5,828 bases of DNA from Pseudonocardiaceae bacterium. Its GTDB lineage: Bacteria > Actinomycetota > Actinomycetes > Mycobacteriales > Pseudonocardiaceae. The stretch spans positions 1 through 5,828 of the forward strand of contig JAICSB010000238.1 of the NCBI GenBank assembly GCA_025937115.1, read 5' to 3'. Under the pieces are notes generated by a model. That model did no database searches, was not told the origin of the DNA, and worked only from the letters and a program-made list of their open reading frames with translations. Of the stretch, positions 1 to 5,064 are shown piece by piece. A program made the translations under genes and the position numbers. Positions within the stretch are counted from its first letter, which is position 1, and each line of letters starts with the position of its first letter.

Positions 1-26
1 GCCACCTACGGCAACGCCGAGAAACC
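1..26 (+). pseudogene. Fragment of the small DUF6879-associated gene
   Basis: The first 23 bases are identical to 1629-1651, which lie inside the small gene upstream of the second DUF6879 gene and encode the residues ATYGNAE there. Similarity stops at about base 24-26, where the sequence switches to a DUF6879-like fragment. No start or stop belongs to this piece in the window, and the gene may continue to the left of the edge. It is best read as a remnant of a second copy of that small gene. The match is short, but it sits next to two further fragments in matching order, which makes chance unlikely. Confidence 0.6.
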
Positions 27-73
27 GGACGTAGCTGAGAGCGGAACCCGGTCACCGACCCGAGCCGGATCGA
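27..73 (+). pseudogene. Fragment of a DUF6879 gene (3' part)
   Basis: By hand alignment this matches 2136-2181 of the intact DUF6879 gene at 1730-2296, with two substitutions and one extra C in the CCC run near 47-49. In the intact gene this stretch encodes the region around GTWLGAEPVTDPSRIE. The extra base breaks the frame, so the piece is not coding. It is preceded by a remnant of the small gene and followed by a DUF4142 remnant. About 480 bp that separate the first two pieces in the intact copy are missing here. Confidence 0.65.
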
Positions 74-74
74 C

Positions 75-217
75 CCGGTTGAGCAGGACCGCGGCGTTGG
101 CCGCGAAGGCCCCGATCAGCTCGTTGCGGGTGTCGGCTGGCACGCTGGTGATGGCCGGCAGCACCGCACCGTCGGTGACGCACAGCCCTTGGGCGAACAT
201 GCGGTCGAAGTCCGGGC
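75..217 (-). pseudogene. Internal fragment of a DUF4142 gene
   Basis: This stretch aligns without gaps to 3110-3252 of the intact DUF4142 gene, with 13 mismatches in 143 bases by hand count (about 91 % identity). Read on the minus strand in the same frame it gives a peptide very close to residues 143-190 of that protein, including DFDRMFAQGL, TDGAVLPAITSV and NELI..FAANAAVLLNR. The N-terminal membrane segment, most of the N-terminal half of the domain, the linker and the C-terminal anchor are absent, and the frame runs into unrelated sequence on both sides. It cannot make a working protein and is a dead paralogous fragment. Confidence 0.8.
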
Positions 218-222
218 GCACC

Positions 223-240
223 ACGCACCGATCGGTGCGT
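223..240. repeat. 18-bp perfect palindrome
   Basis: ACGCACCGATCGGTGCGT is perfectly self-complementary over 18 bases. It lies inside the truncated minus-strand remnant and only six bases from the point where similarity to the DUF4142 gene ends (217). It may be an operator-like site or a cruciform that favoured the breakpoint. It may equally be a by-product of coding sequence, since it encodes part of DAPIGAW. Confidence 0.5.
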
Positions 241-371
241 CCCGCAGGACGATGACAGCGAGGAGCATGTGACCGCACTCGGCGCGGTAGACACCTTTGG
301 GGTGGTCCGCCATCTCGTCGATCGCGTGAAAACATTCCCTGGCACGAAACGTGCGTGGAAGTTCCCAAGAA

Positions 372-379
372 AGAGGAGG
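372..379 (+). promoter_or_regulatory. Ribosome binding site of the first DUF6879 gene
   Basis: AGAGGAGG, eight bases before the GTG at 388. This strong Shine-Dalgarno sequence decides the start in favour of GTG 388 over the in-frame GTG at 355, which would place the site inside the gene. Confidence 0.75.
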
Positions 380-387
380 TTGGTTCG

Positions 388-921
388 GTGAAGTTGGTAC
401 AGAATGAGGCATTCTTTGCCTTGTTTCATTCGTTCACCAGTACCGCTTTCCATGCGGAGGTGCAGGACAGTTACCACACTCCAGATGAGGCCGGACCGTT
501 TGAACTCTTCTTAACCCAACAGAATGACGATTTGGCTTGGCATCAGCCTTGGCTGAATCTCGTTCGGAATATCACCGCAGCAGGTAAGAGCATCCAGCGC
601 GCGCGGGTGGTCACCGTCCCTCACGTTGACTACACCCGCTGGGGCCTCACCGTAGCACCGCACAACATCGCGGCTGGGGAAGATATTCGTTGGCTTCCTC
701 GGCACCTCATCGATGCTGACGCATTGCCAGGGGATGACTATTGGCTGTTCGATGACAATCTTGTGGTGTTTACAGTCTTTGAACCCAACGGCCGGTTTGC
801 CGGTGGCGCTGCCACGACCGATCCAACTATTGCCTCTTACTGCCGCACGGTGCGAGATCGGATATGGGCGGCCGCGATTCCCCATAGCAAATACGTAGAT
901 AGCGAATACGTGTCAGCGTAG
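388..921 (+). CDS. DUF6879 family protein (copy A, low G+C)
   Basis: This encodes 177 residues, the usual size of the family. Family hallmarks seen are RARVVTVPHVDYTRWGL (71-87), N-IAAGEDIRWLPR (93-105), DDYWLFDD (116-123), a DP pair (145-146) and a C-terminal RD...AAIPHSKY (156-169). It matches copy B (1730-2296) at all these sites but is otherwise quite diverged. No signal peptide or membrane segment is seen, so the protein should be cytoplasmic. DUF6879 has no established biochemical function. In actinomycetes it commonly sits beside XRE/DUF5753 (Scr1-like) regulators and DUF397-type small proteins, and a regulator remnant follows here at 931. G+C in sampled stretches is near 50 %, against about 73 % in copy B, which suggests a separate and more recent arrival. 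Start chosen from the strong ribosome binding site at 372-379. Confidence 0.85.
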   Translation: MKLVQNEAFFALFHSFTSTAFHAEVQDSYHTPDEAGPFELFLTQQNDDLAWHQPWLNLVRNITAAGKSIQRARVVTVPHVDYTRWGLTVAPHNIAAGEDIRWLPRHLIDADALPGDDYWLFDDNLVVFTVFEPNGRFAGGAATTDPTIASYCRTVRDRIWAAAIPHSKYVDSEYVSA

Positions 922-930
922 AGACCAGAC

Positions 931-1002
931 GTGACCAGTTCGATCCACCAGGCGCGCGAAGCTCTCCGCCATCGGCTGCGGGACATCCGTATGCTCCCGT
1001 GA
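931..1002 (+). pseudogene. N-terminal remnant of an XRE/DUF5753-type regulator
   Basis: A GTG nine bases after the stop of the DUF6879 gene opens a frame reading VTSSIHQAREALRHRLRDIR and then a stop at 1000-1002, 23 residues in all. The QAREAL.xRLRDIR pattern is the characteristic start of actinobacterial XRE regulators with a C-terminal DUF5753 domain, normally about 260-290 residues, in which the helix-turn-helix follows directly. Nothing of that helix-turn-helix or of DUF5753 is recognisable after 1002 in any frame. The arrangement mirrors the second module, where a wrecked XRE gene starts 13 bases after the DUF6879 stop. A genuine 23-residue peptide is possible but less likely. Confidence 0.6.
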
Positions 1003-1065
1003 CCAGCTCAAAGAGTATGTACCGCACGGGTTTCATATTCCGCCGTGCAGGAGCATCTGGAAGAA

Positions 1066-1099
1066 GTGCTCAGGCGACAGCTGACGGTCACCTGAGCAC
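1066..1099. repeat. Inverted repeat, 9-bp perfect arms
   Basis: GTGCTCAGG (1066-1074) and CCTGAGCAC (1091-1099) are perfect reverse complements around a 16-base loop. The right arm overlaps the left arm of the next inverted repeat, so the two hairpins cannot form together. It lies beyond the regulator remnant and could be a terminator-like hairpin or an operator. There is no T-run after it. Confidence 0.55.
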
Positions 1100-1130
1100 C
1101 TGCCCAAGAGCTCGTCAGGACAGCAGGTGC
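1096..1130. repeat. Inverted repeat, 8-bp arms (GCACCTGC/GCAGGTGC)
   Basis: GCACCTGC (1096-1103) pairs with GCAGGTGC (1123-1130) across 19 bases. It shares bases 1096-1099 with the preceding inverted repeat, giving mutually exclusive structures. The core CACCTGC recurs in a third inverted repeat at 1345-1373. Confidence 0.55.
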
Positions 1131-1287
1131 CCCGACAGCTCAAGGCGACGCAGCGCATCGTGCTCCTTGGTTACCTCTACCTGCTCGACCCGGCACCCGT
1201 CGTCGACGCGAATTCCCTCGGCGTGACGCCCGCGGCAAAGGGCGCCAATCCAGGGAAATGGAGGTGGCCTGGCTGTTTACTGCTGAA

Positions 1288-1303
1288 ATTTGGCGCGCCA
1301 AAT
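1288..1303. repeat. 16-bp perfect palindrome
   Basis: ATTTGGCGCGCCAAAT is perfectly symmetrical with AT-rich ends around GGCGCGCC, in a stretch without a recognisable gene. Its size and symmetry fit a binding site for a dimeric regulator. Which protein, if any, binds it cannot be told. Confidence 0.5.
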
Positions 1304-1344
1304 ACACGGTTTCCACCACCTATCCGTGACCGTGAGCAGCGCCC

Positions 1345-1373
1345 TCACCTGCGCCAGGCTGGTGGGCAGGTGA
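1345..1373. repeat. Inverted repeat, 8-bp arms (TCACCTGC/GCAGGTGA)
   Basis: TCACCTGC (1345-1352) pairs with GCAGGTGA (1366-1373). Between them CCA and TGG can pair as an inner stem, making a fairly stable hairpin. It shares the CACCTGC/GCAGGTG core with the pair at 1096-1130. It lies about 100 bases before the second module. Confidence 0.5.
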
Positions 1374-1388
1374 CGGGCTACGAGAACC

Positions 1389-1460
1389 GGACTCTGTCTA
1401 CGGCCCCCGAACTATGCTCTACTGGTCGGGCCTGTCAAGAGTAATTATGCGGATTATTGC
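1389..1460 (+). promoter_or_regulatory. Possible promoter region of the second DUF6879 module
   Basis: A TATGCT at 1413-1418 fits the TAnnnT pattern of a -10 box, but the sequence 17-18 bases upstream is a poor -35. An unusually AT-rich patch follows at about 1440-1460, with an imperfect dyad around AATTATGCGGATTATT. Position upstream of the small gene supports a promoter/operator role; the sequence alone does not prove it. Confidence 0.25.
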
Positions 1461-1474
1461 TAGTGAGGTGGAGG

Positions 1475-1733
1475 ATGGGTCATGCAGAGCGCTCGCTTCG
1501 TCGAATAATGGGGTTCATGCGGCTGGAGAAGCTCGCGAAGGACCTGGACAGCGGCATCAGCGGCTGCCCAACCGTGTACCTCGGCTAAAGACGGCTACCT
1601 CGCAGTGCAGGGCGACGAGGTCGACCAGGCCACCTACGGCAACGCCGAGAACCTGCTCGCCGGGGAGCGGATCGTCCGCATCAAGGCGTCCGTGGTCCTC
1701 GCGGCAGCAGAGCGGTACCGAGCTCGGCAATGA
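1475..1733 (+). pseudogene. Small DUF6879-associated protein gene, frameshifted
   Basis: Translation from ATG 1475 (or ATG 1508 or 1517) reads MRLEKLAKDLDSGISGCPTV, then YL, and hits TAA at 1586. Removing one G from the GG at 1583-1584 restores a continuous frame (AKDGYLAVQGDEVD..., ending AAAERYRARQ) to the TGA at 1731-1733. From ATG 1517 the repaired product is 71 residues. The pattern CPTVY...DG.L.VQG...D is typical of small proteins encoded beside DUF6879 and XRE/DUF5753 genes in actinomycetes. Their function is unknown. A GAGG/GGAGG stretch precedes ATG 1475, so that start is usable, though homology fits 1517 better. The end overlaps the ATG of the next gene as ATGA, so translation would be coupled. 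The shift may be a real null mutation or a base error in the sequence. Confidence 0.65.
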
Positions 1734-2296
1734 TCCCGCCCACAGACTTCAGCGTCATCACACACCCGTTCCGGCGCAGTGCGTTCAGGTTGGAAACCCT
1801 GCAGGACTACAGCGGTTCCGGCGAGGACCCGCACCTAGCCGCGTTCCTCGCCGGGGAGTCTCGACCGCCCAGCCCGGAACACGAGCAGTGGGCAGGAGCA
1901 GTCCGTGCGCATCGGCGGGCCGGGCGAGTCCTACAACGCGTCCACATCGTTACCGAGCCATTGAGCGACTACATACGGTGGGAACTGAGTTGGGGGTATC
2001 AGCCGGGTGTCGCAGCCGGGGAGGAAGTGTGCATCATCCCGGTCGCGAACGGGGCGTGGCCTGAGGAAGTGCCGCACCGCGACTTCTGGCTGTTCGACGA
2101 CACCGAGCTTTACGACATGCACTACACAGTGGACGGGACGTGGCTGGGAGCGGAACCGGTCACCGACCCGAGCCGGATCGAGCAAGCCAAGTCGTGGCGA
2201 GATACTGCGCTTGCGCGTGCGCTGCCGTGGCAGCGGTACATCATGAGTCACCCGGAACTGGCCGCGCGGGTGAGCACGGAACTGCTCGTGTCCTGA
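1730..2296 (+). CDS. DUF6879 family protein (copy B)
   Basis: This encodes 188 residues. Family motifs are RVHIVTEPLSDYIRWEL (70-86), the GVAAGEEV block (93-100), HRDFWLFDD (116-124), EPVTDPSRIE (142-151) and WRDTALARALPWQRY (156-170). No signal or membrane segment is seen, and function is unknown. The ATG overlaps the TGA of the small upstream gene (ATGA), which explains the absence of a strong ribosome binding site of its own: translation is probably coupled. A broken XRE/DUF5753 regulator starts 13 bases after the stop. G+C is high (about 73 % in a sampled stretch), in line with the surrounding DNA and unlike copy A. A 47-base piece of a very similar gene lies at 27-73. If the frameshift in the upstream gene is real, expression of this gene may be reduced, because its TAA at 1586 ends translation well before the overlap. 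Confidence 0.85.
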   Translation: MIPPTDFSVITHPFRRSAFRLETLQDYSGSGEDPHLAAFLAGESRPPSPEHEQWAGAVRAHRRAGRVLQRVHIVTEPLSDYIRWELSWGYQPGVAAGEEVCIIPVANGAWPEEVPHRDFWLFDDTELYDMHYTVDGTWLGAEPVTDPSRIEQAKSWRDTALARALPWQRYIMSHPELAARVSTELLVS

Positions 2297-2309
2297 TTGG
2301 ACACAGCTG

Positions 2310-2661
2310 GTGACCCCACCGATTCCGCAACGCACTCGCCTCGCCGCGCGCCTGAAAAAGCTTCGCGCTGGCAAGTTCCGATCCGGTAACCAGTTCGTAG
2401 CTCACATCGGTTGGCCGCAACCGCGAGTATCGAAGATCGAGACGGGCGCGCAACGTCCGTCAGCATTCTCCCGCTGAGTAGCTTCGTCGTCCACGACGAC
2501 CGCCGTGCGTTCATCGAGACGATGACCGGAGAGCAGCAAATAGATGACCCGGGGCAGGTAGCGGTGACCGGAAGGCCTTCCAGTTGCTCCGCGCCGCATC
2601 GCTAGCCGGCCCGGACGTGGTGGCCCTGATTCAGCGCGTCGCGGGTGAGCTTCGCGGGTAG
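2310..2661 (+). pseudogene. XRE/DUF5753 (Scr1-like) regulator, internally deleted and frameshifted
   Basis: Three pieces of one gene lie in three frames. From GTG 2310 comes an XRE helix-turn-helix: RLAARLKKLRAGKFRSGNQF, then IGWPQPRVSKIETGAQRPS, stopping at 2475-2477. From about 2462, another frame gives the C-terminal part of DUF5753: ILPLSSFVVHDD, FIETMTGEQQIDDPGQVAV. At about 2570 the frame changes again to KAFQLLRAASLAGPDVVAL and IQRVAGELRG, ending in TAG 2659-2661. Intact relatives have about 260-290 residues; only about 117 codons remain, so roughly 150 codons between the helix-turn-helix and the end of DUF5753 are gone. A 55-residue helix-turn-helix peptide could still be made from GTG 2310 and might bind DNA. 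In related loci this protein is annotated as an antitoxin-like transcriptional regulator. Confidence 0.75.
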
Positions 2662-2728
2662 ATGCGATCACCGGCCAGCCCCACACACGTCACATCAGGC
2701 CAAACCGACTGACTATTGGAACCTTTCG

Positions 2729-2751
2729 CGGCGTGCCTCGGGACCACGCCG
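2729..2751 (-). terminator. Possible terminator hairpin after the DUF4142 gene
   Basis: CGGCGTG (2729-2735) and CACGCCG (2745-2751) form a perfect 7-bp GC-rich stem with a nine-base loop, directly behind the TGA (complement of 2753-2755) of the DUF4142 gene. No T-run follows on the minus strand, which is common for actinobacterial terminators but leaves the call uncertain. It lies between convergent transcription units and could act in both directions. Confidence 0.4.
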
Positions 2752-2752
2752 G

Positions 2753-3679
2753 TCACCAGCGCTGGGCGGCGTGTCGTCGGGTGTGAGAGACGCTGCGGTG
2801 GTGGGGACGGGTGTCGGCCCGACGGGCCGAGCGGGCGCGGCGGCCGGGGGTCCCCAGCAAGCCGAGCGCGGCCAGCAGCACAGCGATCGACACCAGCGCG
2901 GCGATCATGGCCTTCGCGTCGTTACCTGCCACGGGGACGGTTGGCGGAACCTGCCTGGCGTTGACGACCTGGTCGATGTGCTGTTCCCGGCCAGTGGGTG
3001 GGATATCTGCCGAGGGAGTCGCTGCGGCGGGGAGCACGGCGGCGGGAGGCTGTGGCGCGGGCAGTCGGGAATAGTCGACCAGTCCGGTGTGCTCCAAGTA
3101 CTCCATCTGCCGGTTGAGCAGGACCGCAGCGTTGGCCGCGAACGACCGGATCAGCTCGTTACGGGTGCCGGCCCGCACGCTGGTGATGGCGGGCAGCACC
3201 GCACCGTCGGTGCTTCGCAGCCCTTGGGCGAACATGCGGTCGAAGTCCGGGCCAGAGCGCCCGGATAGCTCCTGCATCCAGCTCTGCTGCTGCGCATCAG
3301 GTTGGTCGGGCAACACCACGCCAAGCTTGTCGGCGACCGTGCGAGCCTGATTGCCGAGGTCGCCGTAGTCGACCCAGACGCGCTTGGCGACCGTGCGGAC
3401 TCCCACGGTGGCGCCCTGTTGCTGGGCCTGCTGCCCGCTCGATCCGCCACACAGGCCGGCCTGCCGGACCATCACCAGCAGATCTCGATCCGCGGGGCTC
3501 AACGGACCCCATTGCGTTTGCGTCCATCGGGAGTCTGCTGTCGTAGCCGGCCCGTTCTCCGACACGGTTGCTACCCCGTACTGAGAGGTGGCCCAGTACT
3601 GGAACACCACAACTGTCAGCGCGGCGATCACGGCCAGGGAGACAACCCATCGGACGAATCGGGGTACCGGGGGGCGCAC
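2753..3679 (-). CDS. Membrane-anchored DUF4142 domain protein
   Basis: This encodes 308 residues from a GTG start with GAGAGG eight bases upstream (complement of 3688-3693). A short basic N-terminus is followed by a membrane segment (about 11-28). A helical DUF4142 region comes next (about 58-202), with DRDLLVMVRQAGL, GPDFDRMFAQGL (143-154) and a final helix LLNRQMEYLEH. Then come a Pro/Ala-rich linker (about 206-250), a second hydrophobic segment (about 257-277) and an Arg/His-rich tail. The domain should lie outside the cytoplasmic membrane, tethered at both ends. DUF4142 is a ferritin-like helical family of exported proteins without a firmly assigned reaction. Many members have only a signal peptide, so the C-terminal anchor and basic tail are notable. 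It lies 35 bp behind the flavocytochrome gene on the same strand and is probably co-transcribed. A 143-bp diverged fragment of a paralogue lies at 75-217. Confidence 0.85.
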   Translation of the reverse strand: MRPPVPRFVRWVVSLAVIAALTVVVFQYWATSQYGVATVSENGPATTADSRWTQTQWGPLSPADRDLLVMVRQAGLCGGSSGQQAQQQGATVGVRTVAKRVWVDYGDLGNQARTVADKLGVVLPDQPDAQQQSWMQELSGRSGPDFDRMFAQGLRSTDGAVLPAITSVRAGTRNELIRSFAANAAVLLNRQMEYLEHTGLVDYSRLPAPQPPAAVLPAAATPSADIPPTGREQHIDQVVNARQVPPTVPVAGNDAKAMIAALVSIAVLLAALGLLGTPGRRARSARRADTRPHHRSVSHTRRHAAQRW

Positions 3680-3687
3680 AGATGAAA

Positions 3688-3693
3688 CCTCTC
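3688..3693 (-). promoter_or_regulatory. Ribosome binding site of the DUF4142 gene
   Basis: GAGAGG on the minus strand, eight bases before the GTG start at 3679. It supports this start for the DUF4142 gene and lies in the 35-bp gap after the flavocytochrome stop. Confidence 0.6.
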
Positions 3694-3714
3694 AGCTCGG
3701 GGTCAGTCAGGGTG

Positions 3715-5064
3715 TTAGACGAGGTCGAACTGCTCGGTGTGAATCCGCGGCTGCGGGACGTCCAACCCGTCGAGCACGGTCAGCACGTCGGTGACCATCG
3801 CGGGAGGGCCGCACAGGTAATAGTCGAGCTGGTTGCGCCGGAACGTGCCGGGCAGCAGCGCCGTCAGGAGGTCCTCATCAACAGCTCCGGATGCGCCGGT
3901 CCAGCTCGGTGGCGGCTGGCGGAGCAGCTCAATAACCGTGAGGTCCAGCTTCTGCTGAAGTTGGCTAAGTTCGGTGCGAAACAGCAGATCGTCGAGGGTC
4001 CGGGCCACTACCACCAGCCGGTGCGGGCGCCGGTCCCGTCGGTGTGCCAGCGTTCGCAGCATGCTCATCATCGGGGTGATGCCGACGCCTCCGGCGATCA
4101 TCACCAATCCAGTGCAGCGCCGCAGGTCGAGGGTGAAGGCGCCGTGCGGGCCGTCGACCCATACCGGGCTACCCGGTCGCAGCTGGCGCAGCTCGCTGGT
4201 GAAATCACCGCTGTGCCGGATCGTGAACTCGGTCCACAATCCCACGTGGGCGCTGGAGGCGATGGTGAACGGATGCTCCTGCGCCCCGATCGAGGGATTC
4301 AGGCGTATCCAGGCGAACTGGCCGGGGGCGAACTCCAGGGTCCGGTAGCCACGCCGGTGTCCGTCGCGGCGGCGGGGCTCGAGGACCAGCGTGCTCACCG
4401 TGCTGGTCTCCGGCCGGAGCTCGCGGACCACATATTCGCGGCGAGGCCCGCGCAACGGCAGCCATAGCCACCGGTATCCGAGCACCCCCAGCGCTGCCAC
4501 CGCGAGGACGGTGAACAAGGCCCGCATCGCGGTGTCTCGAACCAGGTGGTTGAGCCACCAGATGTGCAGTGCGCTGAGCACCAGCACCGAGCCGGCCAGC
4601 GCCACATGCACCCAACGCCACACCTCGTAGCGCTGCCGCAGTCGCCTGCGCAGCACCGTTAGCGCGACCAGTGCACCCAACGCCACGGTGGCGCCGACGG
4701 CCGCACGGGCCCGATTCGGTGCATGCAGGACGTCGAACAGCGCCACGTTTGCCGGCTTCGCTGCCACCACCAGGATGATGTGCAAGCCCACCAGCAGGGT
4801 GACGGCCAACCCCACGAAGCGGTGGATCCCCAGCACACCGTCGATCCCTAAAGTGCGGGTCAGCGAGCGCAGCCGAGACGGCAGCACGACCACACAAACC
4901 AGCATCGACGTGGCCAGCAGCCCCATCCCGACGGAAAGCTGGGACAGCAGCGACGAACCGTCTCTAGGACCCGGGCCATGCAGCACAGGCGCCAGCAGCA
5001 CAGGCGCCAGGAGCACGGCGAGGAAGGCCGTTGCCCACAGCGTTCGTTCCAACTGGCGTCGCAC
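3715..5064 (-). CDS. Ferric-reductase-like transmembrane FAD/NAD(P)H oxidoreductase
   Basis: This encodes 449 residues. The N-terminal half has about six hydrophobic segments (roughly 9-28, 42-61, 76-102, 121-138, 150-171, 178-202). Two His pairs, H81/H95 and H153/H167, each have 13 residues between them, the spacing that ligates two b-haems in ferric reductase/NOX-type membrane domains. From about 208 follows a ferredoxin-reductase-like module: FAD-binding HPFTIAS (264-270), pyridine-nucleotide GGVGITPM (325-332) and CGPPAM (418-423). The family moves electrons from cytoplasmic NAD(P)H through FAD and haem across the membrane to an external acceptor such as ferric iron, oxygen or a partner protein. 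Which acceptor applies here is unknown. The start is a GTG without a clear ribosome binding site, so it is moderately sure. It probably forms an operon with the DUF4142 gene downstream. Confidence 0.88.
   Translation of the reverse strand: MRRQLERTLWATAFLAVLLAPVLLAPVLHGPGPRDGSSLLSQLSVGMGLLATSMLVCVVVLPSRLRSLTRTLGIDGVLGIHRFVGLAVTLLVGLHIILVVAAKPANVALFDVLHAPNRARAAVGATVALGALVALTVLRRRLRQRYEVWRWVHVALAGSVLVLSALHIWWLNHLVRDTAMRALFTVLAVAALGVLGYRWLWLPLRGPRREYVVRELRPETSTVSTLVLEPRRRDGHRRGYRTLEFAPGQFAWIRLNPSIGAQEHPFTIASSAHVGLWTEFTIRHSGDFTSELRQLRPGSPVWVDGPHGAFTLDLRRCTGLVMIAGGVGITPMMSMLRTLAHRRDRRPHRLVVVARTLDDLLFRTELSQLQQKLDLTVIELLRQPPPSWTGASGAVDEDLLTALLPGTFRRNQLDYYLCGPPAMVTDVLTVLDGLDVPQPRIHTEQFDLV

Larger units (their letters stand above)
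218..412 (-). pseudogene. Truncated Cys/His-containing small protein remnant
   Basis: The minus strand carries a reading frame whose conserved-looking part has CFHAIDEMADHPKGVY, ECGHMLLAVIV and APIGAWCA. The spacing of Cys and His (CFH, ECGH, WC) resembles small actinobacterial proteins with a possible metal-binding knuckle, which usually end in another Cys after the WC position. Here the frame meets the DUF4142 fragment at about 217, just where that last Cys would be expected, so the C-terminus is lost. The start is uncertain: the only ATG in frame (complement of 410-412) overlaps the start of the divergent DUF6879 gene, and no ribosome binding site is evident. The family name is not known to me. 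It could also be a chance open frame, but codon use and the ECGH motif argue against that. Confidence 0.4.
1003..1474. other. Non-coding interval with inverted repeats
   Basis: About 470 bases between the two DUF6879 modules. Several frames are open but none gives a recognisable domain or a start with a ribosome binding site. An ATG at about 1259 opens a 23-codon frame (MEVAWLFTAEIW...) with no known relatives. The interval does contain three inverted repeats and one 16-bp palindrome, listed separately. Its left part may be remains of the regulator that starts at 931, and its right part probably holds the promoter of the second module. Confidence 0.55.

Noticed and set aside
1066..1373. A CRISPR array or tandem repeat, suggested by recurring CACCTGC motifs.
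   Set aside because: The repeated unit is only 7-8 bases, in inverted pairs and at irregular distances, without regular spacers or cas genes.
1127..1444. A 105-codon open plus-strand frame in the interval between the two DUF6879 modules.
   Set aside because: No ribosome binding site, no recognisable domain, and it contains palindromes and hairpins. Long chance frames are common in high-GC DNA.
1714..1726. GGTACCGAGCTCG resembles part of a cloning-vector polylinker, raising the idea of vector contamination.
   Set aside because: The match is only 13 bases, lies in frame inside the natural small gene (ERYRAR) and is flanked by typical actinobacterial coding sequence on both sides.
1..2661. An insertion sequence or integrated element responsible for the gene fragments.
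   Set aside because: No transposase or integrase remnants, terminal inverted repeats or target duplications could be found by eye at the junctions.
2990..3000. IPPTG in the DUF4142 protein (residues 226-230) as a possible sortase signal with the C-terminal hydrophobic segment and basic tail.
   Set aside because: The motif does not match LPxTG and lies about 26 residues before the hydrophobic segment, too far for a sorting signal. A simple membrane anchor fits better.
2645..3268. Long plus-strand open frame opposite the DUF4142 gene.
   Set aside because: It is antisense to a well-supported gene, is low in complexity (Gly/Arg/Ser-rich) and shows no domain; a frame shadow.
3568..4467. 299-codon plus-strand open frame opposite the flavocytochrome.
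   Set aside because: It is antisense to motifs of a clear oxidoreductase (HPFT, GGVGITP, CGPP) and shows no protein family of its own.
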